Source of the DNA: Paenibacillus campinasensis
GTDB lineage: Bacteria; Bacillota; Bacilli; Paenibacillales; Paenibacillaceae
Direction of reading: 5' to 3'
Length of the DNA stretch: 64,000 bases
Assembly: GCF_002272015.1 (NCBI RefSeq)
Contig: NZ_NPBY01000021.1
Location: 124,001-188,000, forward strand
The notes under the pieces are model-generated. The model did not search any database. It had not been told where the DNA came from and saw only the letters and a program-made list of their open reading frames with translations. Both the position numbers and the translations under genes were made by a program. Of this stretch, positions 53,410 through 61,965 are shown in pieces (within the stretch, counting starts at the first letter, position 1; the number at the start of each line of letters is the position of its first letter).

Positions 53410-54549
53410 ATGGAGGGAATGCATGGAATGCATGGAATGCAAGGAATGCAAGGAATGCAAGGAATGCAAGGAATGCAAGACGAGCACCTGACATCCTCGC
53501 AAGGGGGCGTCTGGGCAGATCGGGCAGCCAGAATGCATCGGGACCTGTTTGCCTGCTACATGAATGAAGACACAGGAATTCTCGATCAATGGTATCCGCG
53601 CACGGAGAATCGGCCGGATGACAACTTCTATTACTGGTGGCAAGCCCATGTCCTCGACGTTCTGGTAGACGCCTGGGAGCGCAGTGGCGATCCGGAATTG
53701 CCGGCGCAAATCGGGCGTTTCTGCCGCAGTCTGGAGAAGTATAACGGAGGCACGTTCAAGCATAACTATTATGACGATATGGAATGGACAGCGCTGGCGC
53801 TGCTGCGGGCATATGATGCATTCGGCGATCCGTGGTACAAGGAGAAAACGCTGGAGCTGTGGCTGGATATTCAGACGGCGTGGAACGAGCATTGCGGCGG
53901 CGGGATGGCCTGGAAGAAGGATCAGCTGGATTACAAGAACACCCCGGCCAACGCGCCGGCCGCCATACTGGCGGCCCGGCTGTTCCGGCGTTTCGGCGAT
54001 GAAGCGGACCTGGCTTGGGCCATGCGCATTTACGACTGGAATAAGGCCCATCTCGTCGATCCGTCGACAGGCTTTGTCTGGGATGGCGTCAATCGGCTGG
54101 GCGATGGCCGCATCGATAAGGACTGGAAGTTTACCTACTGCCAGGGTGTGTTCATCAGCGCTGGAGTCGAGCTGTATCTGTGCACCGGCGAAGCCGGCTA
54201 CATGGAGGACGCCCGGCGGACGGCGCAGGCCTGCTTCGAGGTGCTTGCCGACCCGGACAGCGGGCTGCTGCCCGATGAAGGCATCGATGATACCGGACTG
54301 TTCAAGGGCATCCTGATCCGCTACTTGATGGAGCTCCTTCGTTTCGACCCGGCTGTTCCGCGTGTCCGCAGCATCATTCTGGCCAACGCGGAACGTCTGT
54401 GGCAGGCAGGCATGCAGCCTTCGCCGCTGCTGTGCGGTCCGGGCTGGGATGCGCCACCGCAGCTGCCGGTGCAGCTCAGTGTCCAGCTTAGCGGATTGAT
54501 GCTGCTTGAGGCAGCTGCTGCCCTTGAGCGCGTGCGTGATCAACCGTAA
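53410..54549 (+). CDS. Second cytoplasmic GH76 hydrolase, with repeat-encoded N terminus
   Basis: The 379-residue protein is a GH76 paralogue of the preceding one, with the Asp pair at 122-123 (YYDDMEWTALALL), YKNTPANAPAAIL and DWKFTYCQGVFISAGVELY. The first 23 residues are almost only Gly, Met, Gln and His, from a nine-base tandem repeat. Without them the enzyme starts at about the usual point. AAGGGAG lies before the ATG at 53410, but each repeat carries another in-frame ATG, so the exact start is uncertain. It lacks a signal peptide. Confidence 0.9.
   Translation: MEGMHGMHGMQGMQGMQGMQGMQDEHLTSSQGGVWADRAARMHRDLFACYMNEDTGILDQWYPRTENRPDDNFYYWWQAHVLDVLVDAWERSGDPELPAQIGRFCRSLEKYNGGTFKHNYYDDMEWTALALLRAYDAFGDPWYKEKTLELWLDIQTAWNEHCGGGMAWKKDQLDYKNTPANAPAAILAARLFRRFGDEADLAWAMRIYDWNKAHLVDPSTGFVWDGVNRLGDGRIDKDWKFTYCQGVFISAGVELYLCTGEAGYMEDARRTAQACFEVLADPDSGLLPDEGIDDTGLFKGILIRYLMELLRFDPAVPRVRSIILANAERLWQAGMQPSPLLCGPGWDAPPQLPVQLSVQLSGLMLLEAAAALERVRDQP
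53416..53478 (+). repeat. Seven-copy 9-bp tandem repeat at the start of a GH76 gene
   Basis: The unit is GGAATGCAT twice, then GGAATGCAA five times, encoding Gly-Met-His or Gly-Met-Gln. Because the unit is nine bases, changes in copy number keep the frame. Each unit holds an in-frame ATG and a GGA that could mimic a weak ribosome site. Confidence 0.95.
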
Positions 54550-54564
54550 GAGGGAGGTTTCGGG

Positions 54565-55275
54565 ATGATGAATGTACTGGTCGTTGATGATGAAGCAACG
54601 GAACGGGAAGGGATCAAAAACCTGATCCATCAATACAAGTTCCCCTGTCATGTCCTCGAAGCGGACAACGGCTCCGCAGCCGGAGAAATCCTTAAATCTT
54701 ATGCCGTGGATCTGCTGATTACGGATGTGAGGATGCCGATGATGAACGGCCTGGAGCTGAGCAAGCTGGCCCGACAAACGCAGGAAAACCTGCAGATTGT
54801 CATCTGCAGCGGGTACGGCGAGTTTGAATATGCCCGCAGCGCGATCAAGCTCGGGGTCGTCAATTACCTGCTCAAGCCGCTGGACATCGACGAATTTCTG
54901 GAGGTCATGGAGCAAGTGACCCAGGAGAAGCCGCATACCGATCCCGACCACGAGACGGAGGAATCGAAGGTGATCCGGCAGGTCAAGCAGTTCATCAAGG
55001 ACCATTATCAACGGGACATCTCGTTGTCCGAGGCGGCGAATGAGGTTTATCTGTCTCCCGGCTACTTGAGTCTGTTGTTCAAAAAGGAGACCGGCGTTAA
55101 CTTCTCCAAATACCTTACGGATTACCGCCTGCGCAAAGCCGATTATCTTCTGCTCCATTCCAACATGAAAATCAACGATATTGCGGCCTTTGTCGGCATC
55201 GACAATCCGTCGTATTTCTGCAAGCTGTTCCGCAACAAGTACGGCGTCAGCCCGCTGCAATACCGGGAAAGATAA
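54565..55275 (+). CDS. Two-component response regulator, YesN type (AraC output)
   Basis: The 236-residue protein has a receiver domain with acidic pocket VVDDE (8-10), phosphorylation site Asp54 in LLITDVRMP, and LLKPLD with the conserved Lys. The C-terminal AraC domain has two helix-turn-helix motifs (ISLSEAANEVYLSPGYLSLLF and DIAAFVGIDNPSYFCKLF). GAGGGAGG precedes the ATG. It pairs with the histidine kinase encoded 12 bases downstream and probably activates mannan genes. Confidence 0.95.
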   Translation: MMNVLVVDDEATEREGIKNLIHQYKFPCHVLEADNGSAAGEILKSYAVDLLITDVRMPMMNGLELSKLARQTQENLQIVICSGYGEFEYARSAIKLGVVNYLLKPLDIDEFLEVMEQVTQEKPHTDPDHETEESKVIRQVKQFIKDHYQRDISLSEAANEVYLSPGYLSLLFKKETGVNFSKYLTDYRLRKADYLLLHSNMKINDIAAFVGIDNPSYFCKLFRNKYGVSPLQYRER

Positions 55276-55287
55276 AGCGGTCAAACG

Positions 55288-56925
55288 ATGATGATACGCC
55301 TGATCAAGAGCATGTTCAATGATTTGAAATTTCGCGGCAAGCTGCTGCTCTCCCACCTGATTATTGCGCTGATTCCCATTTTGCTGCTGGGCACGCTGTC
55401 TTTTTACCAGTCATACCATGCCCAGATGAAAGAATTGGAGAATGAAGCCCGGTCCAGCCTGGACCAGGTCGCGAGCATCCTCGACTATAAAATCAACCGC
55501 TATAACATGCTGTGCGAGTTCCTCGTGCTGAACCGGGAGTTCTCTGCCGTGTTCCTCAAGGACTATGACAGCAACTATTTCCGGATGTACCTTGACCTGC
55601 GGGATGTCGTAGACCCGCTGATTGCGCAGACGAAATTGATGGATGAAGATATTGAAGATATTACGTTCTATGTGTCCGGGGATTTGCTCGGGATTCGCGG
55701 GAACATTCTGCCGCTCGCGGAATTGAAGCAGCAGCCTTGGTATGACGGGGAGAAGGGGAGACGCTGGATCGTCCATGACGGGCGCGTCTATTTGCTGCAG
55801 CAGCTGATCAGCAACAGGAGAGAAAGCAATTATATGGTGATTGCGATCCATCACGACAGCCTGTTTGCCGATTTGAGCCGGCTGTCCGAGCATATCTCGG
55901 TCAGCATCATCAGCGGGGACCGTGGGCCGGTGTATGTCAGTGCGCTGCCGATGGATACGCGGGAAACGACCGTTCTCCGCAAGCCGCTGCACAACGTCGA
56001 CTGGACGGTGGAGTACACGATCTCGCATGCCAATGCCTATCTGAATGCGCTGACGATTTTTAAAATCACCTTTTTTGTCATTATGCTCAGTCTGCTGATT
56101 ACGTTCTGTCTGATCTATATTTTCTCCAGCAACTTCACCCGCCGCATCGTCCGGCTGAAGAACAAGGTCGACAAAGTCGAGCAGAACAATCTCGATGTCG
56201 TCATCTACAGCTCCTCCAGAGATGAGATCGGTGAACTGACCAACGGCATTGCCAAAATGCTCGGCCGGATCAACTGTCTGATCAAGCGGGTCTATGAGGC
56301 GGAAATCGCCAAGCGGGAGAGTGAGTACAACCAGCTGATTGCGCAGATCAATCCGCATTTCCTGTACAATACGCTATCGTTCATGAACTGGCGGGCGGTG
56401 AAGAAACAGGATATCGAAACAAGCTACATCGTTTCGGCGTTGGCGAAGTTCTACCGCACCACGCTGAACAAAGGCAAGACCAGGGTGAGGGTCAGGGACG
56501 AGCTGGATAATATCAAGGCCTACATCGATCTGCAATTGATTATGCATGACGGCGGTTTCGAGGCTGAGTACGACGTTGATGAGGAGCTGCTCGGTCAGGA
56601 GATCATTCATTTCATTCTGCAGCCTATCGTAGAAAATGCGATCAAGCACGGGTTTGCGGATATGGCGGATGAGGATCGGCTGCTGCTGATCTCTGTCTAT
56701 CGCACGGGTCAGGAGCTGAAGCTGAGCGTGCATGACAACGGTGTCGGCATGCCTCCGGAGAAGGCGGCACGATTGCTGCTTGCAGAGGGCGGCAGCAGCG
56801 GCTGCGGCGTCAAAAATGTCAACGACCGCATCAAGCTGTACTACGGCCAGGAATACGGGCTCACCGTGGAGAGCAAGGTTCAGCTTGGCACGACGGTCAC
56901 GATCACGCTACCTTACGGACAGTAG
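55288..56925 (+). CDS. Sensor histidine kinase, YesM type
   Basis: The 545-residue kinase has a membrane segment (about 20-43), an extracellular sensing domain to about 250, a second membrane segment (about 255-280), a HAMP domain, then the His kinase core with INPHFLYNTLSF (His357) and the ATP-binding parts IVENAIKHGF and DNGVGMPPEKA. It should sense a carbohydrate outside the cell and phosphorylate the adjacent response regulator. Confidence 0.95.
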   Translation: MMIRLIKSMFNDLKFRGKLLLSHLIIALIPILLLGTLSFYQSYHAQMKELENEARSSLDQVASILDYKINRYNMLCEFLVLNREFSAVFLKDYDSNYFRMYLDLRDVVDPLIAQTKLMDEDIEDITFYVSGDLLGIRGNILPLAELKQQPWYDGEKGRRWIVHDGRVYLLQQLISNRRESNYMVIAIHHDSLFADLSRLSEHISVSIISGDRGPVYVSALPMDTRETTVLRKPLHNVDWTVEYTISHANAYLNALTIFKITFFVIMLSLLITFCLIYIFSSNFTRRIVRLKNKVDKVEQNNLDVVIYSSSRDEIGELTNGIAKMLGRINCLIKRVYEAEIAKRESEYNQLIAQINPHFLYNTLSFMNWRAVKKQDIETSYIVSALAKFYRTTLNKGKTRVRVRDELDNIKAYIDLQLIMHDGGFEAEYDVDEELLGQEIIHFILQPIVENAIKHGFADMADEDRLLLISVYRTGQELKLSVHDNGVGMPPEKAARLLLAEGGSSGCGVKNVNDRIKLYYGQEYGLTVESKVQLGTTVTITLPYGQ

Positions 56926-57109
56926 GGTGGCTGTCGGTTGATTATGCCTTCCATCGCTCTATCTCCTGGTTGAAGCTTCACGATCCGCAGCGGGCAGTCA
57001 TGTCCCGATGAAGCTATGCAAATCTTGCTATAAATCCGAAAAACGTTGCATAGTCGCCCCTTTTGAAAACGGATACAATCGAGCTATCACACGAAAAGGG
57101 GTTAGAGAT

Positions 57110-58747
57110 ATGAAGAAAACCTGGAAAATCGCGCTGATCTTCACCGTTTGCATCAGCATGCTGCTGGCCGGCTGCAGCGGAGGGGACAGCGGCAGCGGCG
57201 AGGAAGCGGTACAGGAGAATAACGCGCCGAACTTTGAACCTTACGGCAAGTATGAGACGCCTGTTGAGTTTACGATCGGCCGCAATACGAACCATGTCAA
57301 CAACCTGCCGGAAGGGGACACGATTGAGAACAACCTGGCCACGCGCTATGTAGAGAGCCGGGTGAGTGTTAGAGCGAAGGTAGCCTGGGAGACTGATGAT
57401 ATGAAGCAGAAGCTGTCGCTGTCGATGACAACCGGCGATCTGCCGGATGTCATGCTGGTGGACCGCGAAATCTTCAACCAGCTGGTGGACAACGATTTGA
57501 TTGCCGATTTGACCGAGGTCTATGAGAAGACGGCATCGGAAGGCATTAAAGAGATCTACGGCTCCTATGGCGATTTCTTGCTGGAGCAGGTCAAGGTTGA
57601 CGGCAAAATTATGGGTCTGCCGATGACCAACATCGGCAACCAGCACCAACTGCTGTGGGTCAGAAAGGACTGGGTTGATAAGGTCGGAGCCGAGCTGCCG
57701 AAGACGCTGGATGATGTCTGGAACCTGGCCCGTACCTTCATGGAGAAGGACGCTTCCGGCACCGGCAAAACCGGCGGCTTCATCATGGACCAGAATGCGA
57801 TGAACTTCTCGCCGGTGTTCGCCGTCTATAATGCTTTCCCGGGACAATGGATCAAGGGCGCCGACGGACAGACCGTGTACGGATCGGTGCAGCCGGAGAT
57901 GAAAGCTGCTTTGGCGGACCTAAGTGAGCGTTACAAGGAAGGGTTGATCGACAAACAATTTGCGGTCCGCTCGAATGAAGAGAAGGAAGCACTGGTCATC
58001 AACGGCCAGGTTGGCATGCTCTTTAATCCATGGTGGATCGGCTATACCAACTACAAGGAATCGATCAAGCAGACACCGGAGGCGGAATGGGTTGCTGTAT
58101 CCGCACCTGTCGATGATGCCGGGAAATTCAAGACGATCCGTCAAGATCCGATTGGCGGAGGGATCGTGGTGGTGAAGAAGGATTACCCGCACCCGGAAGC
58201 GATTATGAAATCGATCAATCTGACGACGGACTTCCTGTACTCGCTCACCGAGGACGCTGTCCAGTACAAGAAGGATCATCCGGATGAGCTGCTGACAGAC
58301 AACAGCCGCTGGAACAACGATCCGACGCAAATTCCGATGCAGGTGGACTATGATGACGTGCTGAAGCGTTACTATGAAGACATTATGCAAGCGGAGGAAT
58401 CCGGCGATGATTCGTCGATTCAGGAAGACCGGATTGTCTCGTTGCGCGCTTACCAGGAGTTTAAGGAGAAGGGCAACGACGTGGATGCCAACACGTATGG
58501 GGAATACCTTTCCCGGATCGAAGGACAGCGGGAAGCCAACAACCCGAACCTCGAAGTCATACCGGGCGCTTTCTACGGCACGACCGAAACGATGAAGCTG
58601 AAGTGGGCCAATCTGAGAAAGATGGAAGAGGAAACGATCCTCAAAATCATTATGGGCGAAACCGGGCTGGACGAATTCGACAAGTTCGTTGACACCTGGC
58701 ACCGCACTGGCGGGGACGAAATTATGGCTGAAATCAATGGTCGATAA
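57110..58747 (+). CDS. LplA-type substrate-binding lipoprotein (second mannan ABC system)
   Basis: The 545-residue product has lipobox LLAGC (Cys21) and the long binding-protein fold typical of LplA-like proteins associated with YesMN systems and LplB/YtcP permeases. ATG at 57110 follows AAAAGGGG; an open frame extends 34 codons upstream but lacks a site and would bury the signal peptide. Such proteins usually bind larger or branched oligosaccharides. Confidence 0.9.
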   Translation: MKKTWKIALIFTVCISMLLAGCSGGDSGSGEEAVQENNAPNFEPYGKYETPVEFTIGRNTNHVNNLPEGDTIENNLATRYVESRVSVRAKVAWETDDMKQKLSLSMTTGDLPDVMLVDREIFNQLVDNDLIADLTEVYEKTASEGIKEIYGSYGDFLLEQVKVDGKIMGLPMTNIGNQHQLLWVRKDWVDKVGAELPKTLDDVWNLARTFMEKDASGTGKTGGFIMDQNAMNFSPVFAVYNAFPGQWIKGADGQTVYGSVQPEMKAALADLSERYKEGLIDKQFAVRSNEEKEALVINGQVGMLFNPWWIGYTNYKESIKQTPEAEWVAVSAPVDDAGKFKTIRQDPIGGGIVVVKKDYPHPEAIMKSINLTTDFLYSLTEDAVQYKKDHPDELLTDNSRWNNDPTQIPMQVDYDDVLKRYYEDIMQAEESGDDSSIQEDRIVSLRAYQEFKEKGNDVDANTYGEYLSRIEGQREANNPNLEVIPGAFYGTTETMKLKWANLRKMEEETILKIIMGETGLDEFDKFVDTWHRTGGDEIMAEINGR

Positions 58748-58772
58748 CTTGGAACCCGGGATGTGATATAAG

Positions 58773-59723
58773 ATGGCTCAAACTGAAGCAAGTGTAGAGC
58801 GCGGCACGAAGGTGCCGGCGAACAGCCGTAAAATGCGAAAGCGCCTGGATGGGCTCACGTATCACCTGATGCTGCTGCCCGGCATGATTGCACTGTTTAT
58901 CTTCTCGATCATACCGATGTTTGGCGCCGTGATGGCATTTCAAAGATTCATTCCGGCCAAGGGGATCTTCGGCTCCCCTTGGGTCGGATGGTCCAATTTC
59001 ACTTACATGTTCCAGCTGCCGGACAGCAAACAGATCTTCATCAACACGATTGTGATCGCCGTAGGCAAAATCGTGCTGGGTCTCATCGTGCCGATCGTAT
59101 TTGCGCTGCTGCTCCATGAAGTGCGGCTGAAGCTGTTTAAGAGCACCGTGCAGACGATCGTTTATTTGCCTCACTTTATGTCCTGGGTTGTGCTCGGGAC
59201 GATGCTAACGATGATCTTTTCCTACGATGGCATGGTCAATAATTTGCTGGAGTTTCTGGGGCTGGAGCGCATTATGTTTCTGGCAAGCAACACCTGGTTC
59301 CGCCCGCTCCTGATCTTTACGGATACATGGAAGGAATTCGGATACGGAACGATCATTTATTTGGCGGCGCTGACAAGCATCAATCCGTCGCTGTACGAAT
59401 CAGCGGCGCTTGACGGAGCGAACCGCTGGAAGCAGATGCTGCACATCACCCTGCCGGGGATTTTCCCAACCATCGTGCTGCTGGGCACGCTCAGCCTGGG
59501 GAATGTGCTGAATGCGGGTTTTGACCAAGTGTTCAACCTGTACAACCCGCTTGTATACGAGACTGGCGATATCATTGATACGTTTGTGTACCGGATGGGA
59601 CTGATCAACATGCAGTATTCGTTCGCGACGGCGATTGGACTCATGAAGTCCGTGATCAGTTTTGTGCTGATTATTATTTCTTACAGGCTGGCGGCCAAAT
59701 ATGCCGGGTACAGGATCTTTTAG
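58773..59723 (+). CDS. ABC transporter permease, LplB type
   Basis: The 316-residue permease has six membrane segments, FQRFIPAKGIFGSPWVGWSNF near residue 50 and the EAA loop PSLYESAALDGANRWKQMLHI. The ribosome site before the ATG is weak. It pairs with the YtcP-like permease encoded 15 bases downstream. Confidence 0.92.
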   Translation: MAQTEASVERGTKVPANSRKMRKRLDGLTYHLMLLPGMIALFIFSIIPMFGAVMAFQRFIPAKGIFGSPWVGWSNFTYMFQLPDSKQIFINTIVIAVGKIVLGLIVPIVFALLLHEVRLKLFKSTVQTIVYLPHFMSWVVLGTMLTMIFSYDGMVNNLLEFLGLERIMFLASNTWFRPLLIFTDTWKEFGYGTIIYLAALTSINPSLYESAALDGANRWKQMLHITLPGIFPTIVLLGTLSLGNVLNAGFDQVFNLYNPLVYETGDIIDTFVYRMGLINMQYSFATAIGLMKSVISFVLIIISYRLAAKYAGYRIF

Positions 59724-59738
59724 GGGGGCGGTGTCATT

Positions 59739-60626
59739 ATGGTAAAGTCACAAACAATAGGGGCCCGGCTCGCCAACGCGCTCATCCTGTTCACGCTCGC
59801 GGTCATCGCATTTCTGTCGCTGGCGCCGATGCTCAACACGATCATGATCTCGATCAGCAGCAGCACCGCGGTCAATGCCGGGCAGGTGTATTTCTTTCCT
59901 GTCGATCTGAACTTTTCGTCCTATGTCAAAATCCTAAACGATACGAAATTTTGGCAGGCGTTTACCGTATCGGTTGAGCGGGTCGTTCTGGGCGGCGCGA
60001 TCAACATGCTGCTCACCGTACTGATGGCGTACCCGCTGTCGCGCAACGTCTCGCAGTTCCGGTCGCGCAATGTCTACATGTGGATCATTATCTTCACGAT
60101 GCTGTTCAGCGGAGGGATCGTGCCCTGGTATATGGTCATCAGTGAGCTGAATTTGATCAATACCATCTGGGCGCTGGTGCTTCCGGGGGCGGTGCCGGTG
60201 TTTAACGTGATCCTGCTGATGAACTTTTTCCGCGGCATTCCGAAGGAGCTGGAAGAGGCCGCCTTTATCGACGGCGCGGGGCCGCTGAGGATTCTGAGGC
60301 ATATCTTCCTGCCTGTCTCCCTGCCCAGCCTGGCAACGATCACGCTGTTTGTCATCGTAGGGCACTGGAACAACTTCTTCGACGGGATCGTGCTGATCAA
60401 TGACAGCGACAAAATCCCGCTGCAGACCTATCTGCAGCAGTTAAGCCTGACCCGGGACCAAATGCAGAATATGACGGTTGAACAATTACAGCAATACAAC
60501 AAGGTATCCAATACGACCCTGAACTCGGCCAAAATCCTGGTGTCGATGATTCCGATCATGCTGATTTATCCGTTCTTGCAGCGGTATCTCATTCACGGGA
60601 TCGTACTGGGGTCGGTAAAGGAGTAA
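59739..60626 (+). CDS. ABC transporter permease, LplC/YtcP type
   Basis: The 295-residue permease has six membrane segments, the family stretch MFSGGIVPWYMVI and the EAA loop KELEEAAFIDGAGPLRILRHI. GGGGGGCGG precedes the ATG. Its C terminus is the usual RYLIHGIVLGSVKE. It completes the second importer, again without an ATPase gene. Confidence 0.92.
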   Translation: MVKSQTIGARLANALILFTLAVIAFLSLAPMLNTIMISISSSTAVNAGQVYFFPVDLNFSSYVKILNDTKFWQAFTVSVERVVLGGAINMLLTVLMAYPLSRNVSQFRSRNVYMWIIIFTMLFSGGIVPWYMVISELNLINTIWALVLPGAVPVFNVILLMNFFRGIPKELEEAAFIDGAGPLRILRHIFLPVSLPSLATITLFVIVGHWNNFFDGIVLINDSDKIPLQTYLQQLSLTRDQMQNMTVEQLQQYNKVSNTTLNSAKILVSMIPIMLIYPFLQRYLIHGIVLGSVKE

Positions 60627-60651
60627 ATCGCAAGCAGAGGAGCAGAGGAGA

Positions 60652-61926
60652 ATGACCATAACAGAGCACCTTACCCAGGCGGACTTGATTGCCTTGGTGG
60701 AACAGACGATGGGGCATCGCCCGAAAATCGTGGATATGTTCAAACGCTGTTACGATAACACGCTGGAAACGACCATTCGTCGTCACGAGGACGGGACTGT
60801 GTTCATGCTGACCGGCGACATTCCGGCGATGTGGCTGCGTGACTCCGTCAATCAGCTAAGACCTTATCTGATCCCGGCTGCCGGGGACCAGGGCCTGCGG
60901 GAAATCATCGAAGGCGTGCTGAAGCGGCAGTGCGAATGTATCCTGCGTGACCCTTACGCCAACGCATTTAATGAATTTGAGAATTTCCGCGGTCACCATG
61001 ACGATCTCACCGATATGTCCGGATGGATCTGGGAGCGTAAGTACGAGGTCGACTCGCTGTGTTACCCGATTCAACTGGCTTATCTATATTGGAAGAATAC
61101 TGGGGAAACCCGCCATTTCACCGCCGAATTCAAGCAGGCAGCCGAGCTGGTTCTCAAGACATGGCGAACGGAGCAGCGGCATGAGGAATTGTCGCCGTAT
61201 ACCTTTGAGCGGCCGGGTGGCGGCCCTACCAATACCCTTCCCGGCAAGACCGCTTATACCGGCATGACCTGGTCTGGCTTTCGCCCAAGCGATGATGCTT
61301 GTGAGTACGGTTACCTGGTGCCGTCCAACATGTTTGCGGTTGTGGTACTGGGATATTTGCTGGAGGTGAATGAGCAGGTTTACCGCGATGCGCATTTTGC
61401 GGAGGAGGTCCGTGCGCTGCGGGAGGATATCCGGCAGGGCATTGAGCGCCATGCCTTGATCGAGGATGCGGAATTCGGCCCGGTATACGCCTATGAGGTC
61501 GACGGTCTCGGCGGGGTCAATCTGATGGATGATGCCAATGTGCCGAGCTTGCTGTCACTGCCTTATATCGATTATTGCGCCAAGGATGATCCCGTGTATA
61601 TGAATACACGCAAGCTCATCCTCAGCCGCCGCAATCCATATTATTACGAAGGCTCCTACGCCAAGGGCATCGGCAGTCCGCATACGCCGAAGGACTATAT
61701 CTGGCATATCGCCTTGTCTATTCAGGGCATGACCGCCGCAGAGGAGGCGGAGAAGCTGGATATTCTGGATATGTTCGAGCGAACGGACGCCGGCACGGGG
61801 CTGGTGCATGAAGGATTTCATAAGGATAACCCGGCGCAGTATACCCGGGAGTGGTTCTCCTGGTCCAACGCCATGTTTGTGGAGTTCGTATTAAGTCTGT
61901 GTGGTCTTGAAATCAAGATGCGATAG
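60652..61926 (+). CDS. GH125 exo-alpha-1,6-mannosidase
   Basis: The 424-residue protein matches GH125, whose characterised members release single mannose units from alpha-1,6-linked mannan. The family stretch FMLTGDIPAMWLRDS is near residue 48, with EFENFRGHHDD and SGFRPSDDACEYGYLVPSN further on. There is no signal peptide, so it works in the cytoplasm after import, on products of GH76 enzymes. GAGGAGCAGAGGAG precedes the ATG. It lies 25 bases after the permease gene. Confidence 0.94.
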   Translation: MTITEHLTQADLIALVEQTMGHRPKIVDMFKRCYDNTLETTIRRHEDGTVFMLTGDIPAMWLRDSVNQLRPYLIPAAGDQGLREIIEGVLKRQCECILRDPYANAFNEFENFRGHHDDLTDMSGWIWERKYEVDSLCYPIQLAYLYWKNTGETRHFTAEFKQAAELVLKTWRTEQRHEELSPYTFERPGGGPTNTLPGKTAYTGMTWSGFRPSDDACEYGYLVPSNMFAVVVLGYLLEVNEQVYRDAHFAEEVRALREDIRQGIERHALIEDAEFGPVYAYEVDGLGGVNLMDDANVPSLLSLPYIDYCAKDDPVYMNTRKLILSRRNPYYYEGSYAKGIGSPHTPKDYIWHIALSIQGMTAAEEAEKLDILDMFERTDAGTGLVHEGFHKDNPAQYTREWFSWSNAMFVEFVLSLCGLEIKMR

Positions 61927-61965
61927 GATGGGACAAAATCAAACGTTCGAAATGGAGGTTATGCT

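Noticed and set aside
52849-55356. An 835-codon open frame on the reverse strand across the two GH76 genes and the response regulator
   Set aside because: It is antisense to three well-supported genes with clear motifs and ribosome sites. Its product is low in recognisable domains, and the 9-bp repeat reads as a Leu/His/Ser run. Codon bias of the real genes explains the lack of stops.
57008-57109. A 34-codon N-terminal extension of the second mannan binding protein
   Set aside because: There is no ribosome site, and the signal peptide would become internal.
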